A stretch of 33,653 nt of DNA, taken from positions 1 through 33,653 of the forward strand of contig NZ_VUNN01000024.1 of assembly GCF_009695635.1 (NCBI RefSeq), written 5' to 3'. The position numbers were made by a program, and so were the translations under genes. This DNA is from Bullifex porci (lineage in GTDB: Bacteria; Spirochaetota; Spirochaetia; Sphaerochaetales; Sphaerochaetaceae). Of the stretch, positions 1-7,687 are shown in pieces (the stretch's first letter is position 1; every line of letters starts with the position of its first letter). The notes under the pieces are model-generated. The model searched no databases and was not told the DNA's origin. It saw nothing but the letters and a program-made list of their open reading frames with translations.

Positions 1-45
1 TATTTACATCATGTATTAATTTATTGATATTTTGGACAAAATTGA

Positions 46-85
46 AGGCGAATGCTCGCTTATATGCTCGCATTCGCCTCTTTTT
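46..85. terminator. Intrinsic terminator, possibly bidirectional
   Basis: A 10-bp perfect stem pairs AGGCGAATGC (46-55) with GCATTCGCCT (70-79) around a 14-base loop. A run of five T follows on the plus strand, so it would end a plus-strand transcript entering from the left. On the minus strand the hairpin lies 50 bases past the purB stop and is followed by a weaker T-rich tract, so it may also end the purine operon. Confidence 0.75.
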
Positions 86-133
86 CATTTAGCACTATTT
101 GTTTTTAAAGGCTCGTGCAACAGCCCCATAGCT

Positions 134-1519
134 TTAAGCTCTAGATAGAACTAATTCACAACGTTTTTTCGCGTCTCCCGTATAAAGAGAAGCATCCATA
201 AAGGCTTTTATTTCATCATCATTCATAAAGGCTTTAATTTCATCTCTACCTGATAGATATTCAAGTAATCTATTTTCCTTACCATTTTGAACATCTGCCC
301 AGGCTCTGAGACTTTCCTCTCTGATAACCTCATGCATCTCCTGTCGATTTGCTCCTCTCTTTCCAAGCTCCATTAATAGTCTTTCTGTTGCACTAAATAG
401 GCCATAGGAGGACATAAGACGATTGATACCTGTCTGATGAATTTGCATTCCTGCAACTACCTTAGTAAGAGTAAGAAGAGCTTCCTCTGTTGCTAAGAAG
501 CTTTCAGGAAGGAGTATTCTTCTATTTGCTGAATCATCTAAGGTTCTCTCTAGAAAGGTTGTTACACTGTTTTGCCAAGCGACATTGTACTGTGCTGAGA
601 CAAAGCGAGTGAGGGAATCAATTTTTTCACAGTTTATTGGATTTCTCTTAAATGGCATTGCAGATGAGCCAACCTGCTTTTTGCCAAATGGCTCAGACCA
701 CTCACCAATAGGAGGAGACTGCATTATTCTGAAGTCTGCTGCAAATTTATACATTGTTGCACAGAGACTTGAGAGAGCTGCAACTACTCTTAAATCCTGC
801 TTTCTTGTATATATTTGAGTTGCTGCATCGTAGGCCTCAAGACCAACCTCATCCATAACAGCCTTTTCAAGCTCAATAGCAGAAATATTTGAGCCCTTAA
901 CTAGCTCACAATAGCTTGCTGCAGTACCTACGGCACCCTTCATACCCTTTCCTCTAATTGACTTAAGAGTTATTTCTAGCTCCTTTCTATCATCAATTAA
1001 ATCCTGAAGGGTTTGAGCAAAGCGATATCCAACAGTTGTGATCTCAGCTGGCTGAAGATGTGTAAAGGCCATACATGGTACATCCTTATACTCATCTACC
1101 TTTCTTTTAAATTCCTCAATAAGAGTATTTAAGCGAGTGAGTATTAATCCAAGAGCTTCCTTTAATCTAACTGCATCCATGTTATCTAAAACATCCATGC
1201 TAGTTGCTCCAAGGTGGATGATAGCACCCGCCTTAGGACATTGCTCTGCATAGGTCTTAATTTCTGCCATTAGATCATGCTTAATTTCATTCTCGATTTC
1301 AGTCGCTCTTTCTATATCGATATCATCCTTATGCTCTTCAAGCTCTTTAATTTGCTCCTCTGTAACTAAGCCCGCCTTAGCCTCAGCCTTAGCGAGGGCG
1401 ATCCAAAGGCGTCTAAGGAGCTTTCTTTTATGGACCTCAGAGTAAATCTCCTTCATCTCATCAGAGCCATAGCGCCAAGTGAATGGGGATATGAATGTAT
1501 CGTGTGTAAATGTGTTCAT
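134..1519 (-). CDS. purB: Adenylosuccinate lyase
   Basis: This cytosolic enzyme of the fumarase/aspartase superfamily eliminates fumarate from SAICAR and from adenylosuccinate, serving both IMP synthesis and the IMP-to-AMP branch. The 461-residue length is normal for the family. The superfamily signature is visible as GSSAMPFKRNP at about residue 285, and the region with THLQPAE at about residue 155 carries the conserved active-site histidine. It is the last gene of a four-gene minus-strand operon and starts 7 bases after the purA stop. Placing purB directly behind purA puts the two consecutive steps from IMP to AMP on one transcript. The product is clear from the motifs. Confidence 0.97.
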   Translation of the reverse strand: MNTFTHDTFISPFTWRYGSDEMKEIYSEVHKRKLLRRLWIALAKAEAKAGLVTEEQIKELEEHKDDIDIERATEIENEIKHDLMAEIKTYAEQCPKAGAIIHLGATSMDVLDNMDAVRLKEALGLILTRLNTLIEEFKRKVDEYKDVPCMAFTHLQPAEITTVGYRFAQTLQDLIDDRKELEITLKSIRGKGMKGAVGTAASYCELVKGSNISAIELEKAVMDEVGLEAYDAATQIYTRKQDLRVVAALSSLCATMYKFAADFRIMQSPPIGEWSEPFGKKQVGSSAMPFKRNPINCEKIDSLTRFVSAQYNVAWQNSVTTFLERTLDDSANRRILLPESFLATEEALLTLTKVVAGMQIHQTGINRLMSSYGLFSATERLLMELGKRGANRQEMHEVIREESLRAWADVQNGKENRLLEYLSGRDEIKAFMNDDEIKAFMDASLYTGDAKKRCELVLSRA

Positions 1520-1526
1520 AAAACTC

Positions 1527-2801
1527 CTATCTGATAATAAGCTGGTCTCTCTCTGGGCCTACAGAGATAAAAGTAATGTGTGTGCCAAGCTTCTCCTCGA
1601 TCATGAGGACATAATCCTTTGCCTTCTGAGGGAGCTCATCCCAGGTTCTGCACTTACTTGTATCACACATCCAGCCTTCCCACTCCTCATAAATAGGTTT
1701 AGCCTGCTCCTGAAGTAGTGTGTTTGGAAGATATGTATAGTATTCTCCATTAATCATATAGCCAGTACAAACCTTAATTTTTTCAAAGCTATCTAATACA
1801 TCGAGCTTGGTAAGTGCTAAATCTGTAATTCCATTCATGTAGCAAGCGTAGTCAGCCGCTACTAAATCTAACCAGCCACAGCGTCTTGGGCGACCTGTTG
1901 TTGCTCCATACTCTCCACCAATATCTCTGAGCTTATCACCATCACTATCAAAAAGCTCTGTCATGTATGGGCCACCACCAACACTTGTTGAGTATGCCTT
2001 TACAACACCAACTACCTTGTTAATGTATCTTGGAGCAATTCCTGCACCTACACATGCACCTGCTGATGTTGGGTTTGATGATGTTGTATATGGATAAATA
2101 CCCCAGTCGTTATCTCTCATGATACCAAGCTGACCCTCAAGAAGAATCTTCTTTTCAGATTCAATAGCCTCTCTAATGATTGGAACTGTATCGATGATGT
2201 AATCGCCAAATCTATCCTTCCAAGCCTTACATACATCCATTAATTCCTCAACTGTAAAGGTCTTTAAGCCATAGTACTCAAGGTCTCTATTCTTTTTAGG
2301 GAGTAAAAGCTCAATTCTCTTCTTAAGCCAAGCTTCATCCTTTAAATCTCCCGCTCTAATTCCCATACGAGCACCCTTATCGCTGTAGCAAGGGCCAATA
2401 CCTCTCTTGGTAGTACCAATTTTCTGATCTGAGGATCTCTTACTCTCCTCTGCACCATCAAGTAGAGTGTGGTAAGGCATAATTAAATGAGCTCTTTCAT
2501 CGATAAATACATTAGTTACCTTTTCTCCTGTTACCTTCTCGATGTTCTCAATCTCCTGCTGCATTGTAGTAAAGTTTACTACTGTGCCAGCTCCTACGAT
2601 ATTCATTGTATCATCGTTGAATACTCCAGATGGAATGATATGTAGAGCAAATTTACCCTTATCATTGATTACTGTGTGACCAGCATTGTCACCGCCCTGG
2701 AAGCGGATAACCATCTCTGCATCTTTAGCAAGGTAATCGACAACACGTCCTTTACCTTCATCTCCCCACTGAACACCTACTACTGCTGTAACATTACTCA
2801 T
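1527..2801 (-). CDS. purA: Adenylosuccinate synthetase
   Basis: It joins IMP and aspartate using GTP to form adenylosuccinate, the first committed step to AMP. The N-terminal GTP-binding loop GVQWGDEGKG is at residues 9-18, with the catalytic aspartate inside it. The family sequence GDNAGHTV follows at about residue 37, and TTGRPRRCGW at about residue 301 is the conserved IMP/GTP-binding segment. At 424 residues it is full length. The start is ATG with an AAGGA-type ribosome site about 10 bases upstream. It sits between a phosphoribosyltransferase gene (57-base gap holding a hairpin) and purB (7-base gap), consistent with an operon for purine salvage and AMP synthesis. Confidence 0.97.
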   Translation of the reverse strand: MSNVTAVVGVQWGDEGKGRVVDYLAKDAEMVIRFQGGDNAGHTVINDKGKFALHIIPSGVFNDDTMNIVGAGTVVNFTTMQQEIENIEKVTGEKVTNVFIDERAHLIMPYHTLLDGAEESKRSSDQKIGTTKRGIGPCYSDKGARMGIRAGDLKDEAWLKKRIELLLPKKNRDLEYYGLKTFTVEELMDVCKAWKDRFGDYIIDTVPIIREAIESEKKILLEGQLGIMRDNDWGIYPYTTSSNPTSAGACVGAGIAPRYINKVVGVVKAYSTSVGGGPYMTELFDSDGDKLRDIGGEYGATTGRPRRCGWLDLVAADYACYMNGITDLALTKLDVLDSFEKIKVCTGYMINGEYYTYLPNTLLQEQAKPIYEEWEGWMCDTSKCRTWDELPQKAKDYVLMIEEKLGTHITFISVGPERDQLIIR

Positions 2802-2832
2802 CTTCTTTTATTCCTTATGTATAAAAAGATAT

Positions 2833-2853
2833 AAGGAGGTCTTGGACCTCCTT
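2833..2853 (-). terminator. Intercistronic hairpin between the phosphoribosyltransferase gene and purA
   Basis: A perfect 9-bp inverted repeat, AAGGAGGTC/GACCTCCTT with a 3-base loop, lies just after the phosphoribosyltransferase stop. On the minus strand it is followed by ATATCTTTTTAT, so it resembles a weak intrinsic terminator or processing hairpin inside the purine operon. It would lower purA-purB relative to the two upstream genes. One arm carries a Shine-Dalgarno-like GGAGG, but no start codon uses it. Confidence 0.5.
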
Positions 2854-2858
2854 GTATA

Positions 2859-3398
2859 CTACTTATTAATATTCTTTAACATCTCAGCCTCACAAGCTGT
2901 ATGTTCGTCTATATCTATAGCATCCCATGGATATTTAATCCACATATCCTCAATTTCGAGTGCTGGATAGTATCTCTTAATCTCTGGTGGAAACTCTACA
3001 TCCTTTTTCTTTAGCTTATTATGTAATACGAGAACTGCTATTTCCTCTGGCTCATAGCTTAAAAGCTCTCCAACGCAATATGCAAGAGTTGCTCTAGTAT
3101 CATCAACCTCATCGATTAATAGGATCTTCTTTCCCTTAAGCTGCTCAGCTACCTCATCAATCCACTGAATCTTTGTAGGATGTGTTTTATGCTTATTATC
3201 CATTCCATAGTATGAAATACCAACAGCATAAATTGGTCTATTAATAAATGTTTTAATCATTCTTGCTGGGATAAAACCGCCAGAACCAATTGCAACAATA
3301 ACATCTGGATCAAAACCGCTTGCATTAATTTTTTCTGCAAGACCCTTTACTAGCTTATGAACTGTGTTATAGCTAACATAGAACTTATCAGCGTCCAT
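2859..3398 (-). CDS. Purine phosphoribosyltransferase (xanthine/guanine/hypoxanthine type)
   Basis: This is a 179-residue type I phosphoribosyltransferase. The PRPP-binding loop is visible as ILLIDEVDDTRATL (about residues 92-105), with two acidic residues before the DTRAT turn, and the N-terminal VAIGSGGFIPAR is typical of XGPRT/HGPRT-like proteins. It should transfer ribose-5-phosphate from PRPP to a purine base, and xanthine or guanine is a reasonable guess. The exact base cannot be read from sequence. It lies 17 bases behind hpt in the same operon, so the cell has two differing salvage transferases side by side. It is more like yeast/archaeal XGPRT-type proteins than E. coli Gpt, so no gene symbol is given. 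Confidence 0.85.
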   Translation of the reverse strand: MDADKFYVSYNTVHKLVKGLAEKINASGFDPDVIVAIGSGGFIPARMIKTFINRPIYAVGISYYGMDNKHKTHPTKIQWIDEVAEQLKGKKILLIDEVDDTRATLAYCVGELLSYEPEEIAVLVLHNKLKKKDVEFPPEIKRYYPALEIEDMWIKYPWDAIDIDEHTACEAEMLKNINK

Positions 3399-3415
3399 TA
3401 TATTACTCCTTTAGC

Positions 3416-3979
3416 TTAGTGAACTGGATACATCTCTGCGATGTAAGGTAGTGTTCTATACTTCTCTTTATAGTCAAGGCCATACCCTACAACCCATACA
3501 TCAGGAATGGTAAATCCCATGTAATCAAGCTTTAAGTCAATTTTATGTCTTTCAGGCTTATCGAGGAAGGTTGCTATTCTAACAGATTTAGCACCTCTAG
3601 TTGCAAAGTTTCTCTGCAAATATGCAAGTGTATTACCACTATCAAGAATATCCTCAACAATTAATACATCGCGACCTGCCATGTCTTCTCTAATATCCAT
3701 AAGCATTCTTACGTTACCTTGGACTTCACCTTTATTACCATAGGATGAGATAGCGATAAAATCTACGACATGAGGAATAGTAAGCTTACGACATAGATCA
3801 GAGAGGAAAATAAAAGAACCTTTCAATACGCCAATGAGTATTAAAGGTTCAGTAATATCTCTGTAATCGTTGTTAATCTGGATAGCAAGCTCTGTGACTC
3901 TACGATTGATTGTATCAGCATCAATTAATACCTGAGCTAGGTCCTCTGTTAGTGGTGGAATCGTTAGTGATTTAGCCAT
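3416..3979 (-). CDS. hpt: Hypoxanthine phosphoribosyltransferase
   Basis: It salvages hypoxanthine (and usually guanine) to IMP (or GMP) with PRPP. The 187-residue length is typical. Recognisable segments are LIGVLKGSFIF near residue 48, the PRPP motif VLIVEDILDSGNTL at about residues 105-118, and the C-terminal VVGYGLDYKEKYR, which closes over the purine. It is the first gene of the minus-strand purine operon. The start codon has a strong AAAGGAG ribosome site 7 bases upstream. Its promoter must lie in the 146-base divergent gap shared with the dehydrogenase E1 gene. The IMP it makes is the substrate of PurA two genes downstream. Confidence 0.95.
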   Translation of the reverse strand: MAKSLTIPPLTEDLAQVLIDADTINRRVTELAIQINNDYRDITEPLILIGVLKGSFIFLSDLCRKLTIPHVVDFIAISSYGNKGEVQGNVRMLMDIREDMAGRDVLIVEDILDSGNTLAYLQRNFATRGAKSVRIATFLDKPERHKIDLKLDYMGFTIPDVWVVGYGLDYKEKYRTLPYIAEMYPVH

Positions 3980-4083
3980 TAATAAACTCCTTTGTTTGAT
4001 TACGTGAATATATTATTGAAAAAAGTTTATTTATAAAAGAGTAAAATAAGAGAATATTGCAAACATATTAATGGAGATGTATT

Positions 4084-4125
4084 ATGAATTTATCTTTTGA
4101 AAGACTCTACATCTGGGGAAAGTGA
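4084..4125 (+). CDS. Short in-frame upstream ORF (13 codons) before the E1 gene
   Basis: An ATG with a good GGAG ribosome site seven bases upstream opens a 13-codon reading frame (MNLSFERLYIWGK). It ends at TGA, which is immediately followed, in the same frame and with no gap, by the ATG of the E1 dehydrogenase gene. It could be a leader peptide that couples translation of E1 by termination and reinitiation, or simply a chance ORF. The peptide resembles nothing I know. Confidence 0.35.
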   Translation: MNLSFERLYIWGK

Positions 4126-6057
4126 ATGACTGATAATACAGAGATACTCGTTGGGATGTATCTTTCTCGTTTTTTTGAGGAAAAAATACAAGAGCTCTTT
4201 GATAAGGGCATCATGTATGGTACTACCCATTTAAATATTGGACAGGAGGCCAGCCATTTTGGCCTATGCTCAGCACTAGATCGTTCTGATTGGATTGTTC
4301 CAACTCATCGTACACATGGCTTTAATATAGCTAGAGGCTCATCAATTTATAAAATGTTTTCAGAGATGCTTGGTAGTAAGCATGGCCTATGTAAGGGGCT
4401 TGGTGGCTCTATGCATATGACAGATAAGGCGAGTAATAATGCGGGCTCCTCAGCTGTAGTCGGCTCAGGAATTGCTATTGCCTGTGGAATTGCCTTTGCT
4501 CTTAGAAAGCAAAAGAAGAGCTCAATTGCAGTAGCTATCTTAGGAGATGGTGCAACTAGTAGAGGTGTTTTGCATGAGTGTATGAACCTTGCATCTGTAT
4601 GGAACCTTCCTGTAATGTTTTATTGTGAAAATAATCACTATGGAATGAGTGCCTCTGCAGAAAGAATGATTAGTACTCCAGATATCTCCTCTAGAGCTAA
4701 GGGCTACTCTATGAAGGCCTTTAAGTGTGACGGTAATGATTACGATGCAGTCTATGATACAGTTAAAAAGGCACGAGCCTATATGATTAATAATAGTGAG
4801 CCTGTATTTGTAGAGGTCGATACATATCGCTACTGTGGACACTCAAAGAGTGATAAAAGAGTTTATAGAAGCGAGGAAGAGGAGAAGAAGTGGAAGGAAA
4901 AGGATCCTCTTACTGCCTATGAGCGAAAGCTCTACATGGATAGAAATACTATTAGAGAGCTAAGAAGTAAGGTTAGAGAATTTGTAGACTCAGAATTTAA
5001 TAGAGCCTTTGAGAAGAAGGATGAGGTGTTAACACTAGAGGAGACTAAGGAATATGTTTATGGCACAGCTCCTGATATTAAGGTTCATAAAAGTGGAATG
5101 CATCCTTCAACGTATCGCTTAGCAATTAGAGAAGCTCTTAGTGAGATTCTAAGAGATGAAAAAGCAACCTTAATAGGGGAAGATGTTGGTAAGTATGGTG
5201 GCTGCTTTGGCGTTACAGGACCTCTATATAATGAGTTTAGTGAGAATATTTTAGAAACTCCCGTAAGCGAGGAGGCCTTCACTGGTGTTGCTGTCGGTGC
5301 AGGTATTATGGGTGAGAGAGTTATTGAAGAGATTATGTATGGTGATTTCTTAACTCTTGCAAGTGATGGTCTTGTAAATCATGCAGCTAAAATAAGATAT
5401 ATGTCAGCAGGACAGCTATCATGTCCAATGGTTATTAGAGCTCCAATAGGCTCTGGCACAGGACATGGCTCACAGCATACACAATCCTTAGAGGGAATGT
5501 TTTTAAATATTCCTGGCTTAAAGATTGTTGCTCCATCAGATCCATTTACTGCTAAAGCTCTATTAAAGAGTGCTTATGAGGACCCAGATCCTGTACTTTA
5601 CTTAGAGCATAAGGCTCTTTACGGCTTTTCAGGTGAGTGTGGAGACTCCTTAGCTTCATTCCCAATTGGAAAGGCCCAGCTGCTCTCAACTGGGGATGAG
5701 ATGACAATTATCTCCTATTCAAGAGCAACACTTACAGTCAAAAAGGCTTTAAGTGAGAGTAATAGAAAGGTAGATCATATAGATTTGCTATCACTAAGGC
5801 CAATAGATTTTGAAACAATTAAAAAAAGTGTTATAAAGACTGGTAAGGTACTTCTTGTAGAGGATCCTTCCTTTATGGGCTCTGTAATGGCTACTATTGC
5901 AGCCCTAATTTCCTGTGATGAGGAGTGCTTTAAGGCCTTAAAGAGTTCTATTAAATGTATCTCAGGAGAGGATACTCCTATTCCTTTCTCAAGAGAGCTA
6001 GAAAGAGCGGTAGTTCCTCAAAAGGACAAGCTAGTTGAAATCATTTCTACATTTTGA
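4126..6057 (+). CDS. Fused alpha/beta thiamine-pyrophosphate dehydrogenase E1 component (pyruvate/acetoin/branched-chain type)
   Basis: One 643-residue chain carries both E1 subunits that are usually separate. The alpha part (about residues 1-320) has the TPP motif starting ILGDGATSRG near residue 137 and ending with CENN about 30 residues on. The beta part (about 325-643) starts REALSEILRDEKATLIGEDV and contains EAFTGVAVGAGIMG and the GTGHGSQHTQS segment. It would decarboxylate a 2-oxo acid (or acetoin) and pass the acyl group to a lipoyl E2. No E2, E3 or lipoate-ligase gene lies in the window, so the partners must be elsewhere. The substrate cannot be assigned from sequence. The start ATG has GGGGAA 5 bases upstream, inside the short upstream ORF. 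Confidence 0.9.
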   Translation: MTDNTEILVGMYLSRFFEEKIQELFDKGIMYGTTHLNIGQEASHFGLCSALDRSDWIVPTHRTHGFNIARGSSIYKMFSEMLGSKHGLCKGLGGSMHMTDKASNNAGSSAVVGSGIAIACGIAFALRKQKKSSIAVAILGDGATSRGVLHECMNLASVWNLPVMFYCENNHYGMSASAERMISTPDISSRAKGYSMKAFKCDGNDYDAVYDTVKKARAYMINNSEPVFVEVDTYRYCGHSKSDKRVYRSEEEEKKWKEKDPLTAYERKLYMDRNTIRELRSKVREFVDSEFNRAFEKKDEVLTLEETKEYVYGTAPDIKVHKSGMHPSTYRLAIREALSEILRDEKATLIGEDVGKYGGCFGVTGPLYNEFSENILETPVSEEAFTGVAVGAGIMGERVIEEIMYGDFLTLASDGLVNHAAKIRYMSAGQLSCPMVIRAPIGSGTGHGSQHTQSLEGMFLNIPGLKIVAPSDPFTAKALLKSAYEDPDPVLYLEHKALYGFSGECGDSLASFPIGKAQLLSTGDEMTIISYSRATLTVKKALSESNRKVDHIDLLSLRPIDFETIKKSVIKTGKVLLVEDPSFMGSVMATIAALISCDEECFKALKSSIKCISGEDTPIPFSRELERAVVPQKDKLVEIISTF

Positions 6058-6148
6058 AAAGAATTCTTTATGTGTGATACTTTTAATTTTTGTTAAATCT
6101 ATTTAATATGGATGTACTTGTTTTGTTAATAAAATGGAGAACATTTTT

Positions 6149-7687
6149 ATGGATATCGATGTAAAGAATCTGCATCCACTTGAAGTCAGACTTCTTAGAG
6201 CAGTAAAAATGGGTGAGGATATCACCGCTGAACGCATTATTAAGGAGCTCGATTACAAGGTTGGACAGTGCAACCAGGCATTCAGTTGGCTCTCTGCAAA
6301 GGGTTTAATCGTTGAGAAAAATAGAGTCAAATATGCTTTTTATGAGCTTACAGACACAGGTAAAAGTCAAGCAGAATTAGGTCTTCCTGTTGAAAGAATT
6401 TTTACTTTCTTAAAGGAAAATGGCGCACATACTCTTCCTGAGATTGCAGCTAGTTTATCTCTTGAGCAGAGTGATGTTGGTTCTTCCTTTGGTCAGCTCT
6501 CTGGCGCTAAATGTGCAGCTCTTAATGGAGAAAGAAAGGCTGAGCTTATTTCAGATTCCCTTCCTAATGATGTTGTAATTGCAAGAGCATTAATTAATAA
6601 GGCTCTAAATGCTCCTTTGATGGAAGCTGATCTTACTAAGGAAGAGAAGAATGCAATTAAGGGCTTAGCAAAGAAAAGAGGAGCTGCAGCTTCTACATTC
6701 AAATATGTTGAAAAGGAAGATGTAACTTATACTCTTACTTCTGATGGACAAGAGGTAAAGGACGCACTTTTAAAGGCAAATATCACAGGTGAGGAGTTTG
6801 GTCTTTTAACACCTCAAATGATTCAAAGTGGATCTTGGAAGAATGGTACCTTCCGCCCATATGGCTTAAATGCTCCAGTAAGTAGAATTATTCCTGGTAG
6901 AACTAATGCCTATGGTGATTACCTAATGTGGGTAAAGGATAAGCTTGTTTCCTTAGGCTTTGAGGAATTTGATGGACCACTCGTTGAAAATGAGTTCTGG
7001 AATGGCGATGCACTCTTCATGCCTCAGTTCCACTCTGCACGTGATATCCATGATGTTTATTACATTAAGGACCCAGTACATTGTAAAGAAATTGAGGAGC
7101 CATGGCTTAGTAGAGTTGCTAAAACTCATGAGGATGGTGGGGACACAGGCTCTAGAGGCTGGGGATATACCTTCGACCACGAATTTACACGCCGCCAAGT
7201 AATGAGAAGCCAGGGTACTGTACTATCAGCACACCAGCTTCCAAAGGCAAAGGTACCAGGAAAGTACTTTGGTGTTGCTCGCTGCTTCAGATATGACCAG
7301 GTAGATGCAACTCATGGTGCAGATTTCTATCAGACAGAGGGTATCGTTGTTGGTAAGGATGTAAATCTTAGAAACCTTCTTGGCTTATTAAAGATGTTTG
7401 CTGAAGAGGTTGCAGGTGCTGAGGAAGTAAAATACGTACCAGGATATTTCCCATTCACAGAACCTAGTATTGAGGTACACATTAAGCACCCTAAGCTTGG
7501 TTGGTTTGAGCTTGGAGGAAGTGGTATCTTCCGTCCTGAGGTTACAAGAGCTATGGGACTTGATGTACCTGTACTTGCTTGGGGCCTTGGTATCGATAGA
7601 ATGGCTCTAATGCATCTTGGTCTAAATGACCTTAGAGAACTCTTTACTCCAGATATCGAGAGCGTAAGAATGAGGAGAGGAAACTAA
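6149..7687 (+). CDS. pheS: Phenylalanine-tRNA ligase alpha subunit, archaeal/eukaryotic type
   Basis: It charges tRNA-Phe as an alpha2-beta2 enzyme with PheT. The N-terminal ~200 residues contain winged-helix-like repeats (KGLIVEKNRVKYAFYELTDTG) typical of archaeal/eukaryotic PheS, which is longer than the bacterial form. The class II catalytic core follows, with motif 2 around CFRYDQVDATHGADFYQTEG and motif 3 in AWGLGIDRMAL near the C-terminus. I place the start at 6149 rather than the in-frame ATG at 6134: GGAGAA at 6137-6142 is spaced correctly for 6149, and nothing like a ribosome site precedes 6134. Its stop codon overlaps the pheT start by one base. Archaeal-type PheRS in bacteria is a known spirochaete trait. 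Confidence 0.96.
   Translation: MDIDVKNLHPLEVRLLRAVKMGEDITAERIIKELDYKVGQCNQAFSWLSAKGLIVEKNRVKYAFYELTDTGKSQAELGLPVERIFTFLKENGAHTLPEIAASLSLEQSDVGSSFGQLSGAKCAALNGERKAELISDSLPNDVVIARALINKALNAPLMEADLTKEEKNAIKGLAKKRGAAASTFKYVEKEDVTYTLTSDGQEVKDALLKANITGEEFGLLTPQMIQSGSWKNGTFRPYGLNAPVSRIIPGRTNAYGDYLMWVKDKLVSLGFEEFDGPLVENEFWNGDALFMPQFHSARDIHDVYYIKDPVHCKEIEEPWLSRVAKTHEDGGDTGSRGWGYTFDHEFTRRQVMRSQGTVLSAHQLPKAKVPGKYFGVARCFRYDQVDATHGADFYQTEGIVVGKDVNLRNLLGLLKMFAEEVAGAEEVKYVPGYFPFTEPSIEVHIKHPKLGWFELGGSGIFRPEVTRAMGLDVPVLAWGLGIDRMALMHLGLNDLRELFTPDIESVRMRRGN

Noticed and set aside
4123-4125. TGA before the E1 start as a recoded (Sec/Trp) codon
   Set aside because: TGA ends other genes here normally (for example E1 itself and the second InlB-type lipoprotein), no SECIS-like structure is obvious, and E1 proteins normally begin near the downstream ATG.
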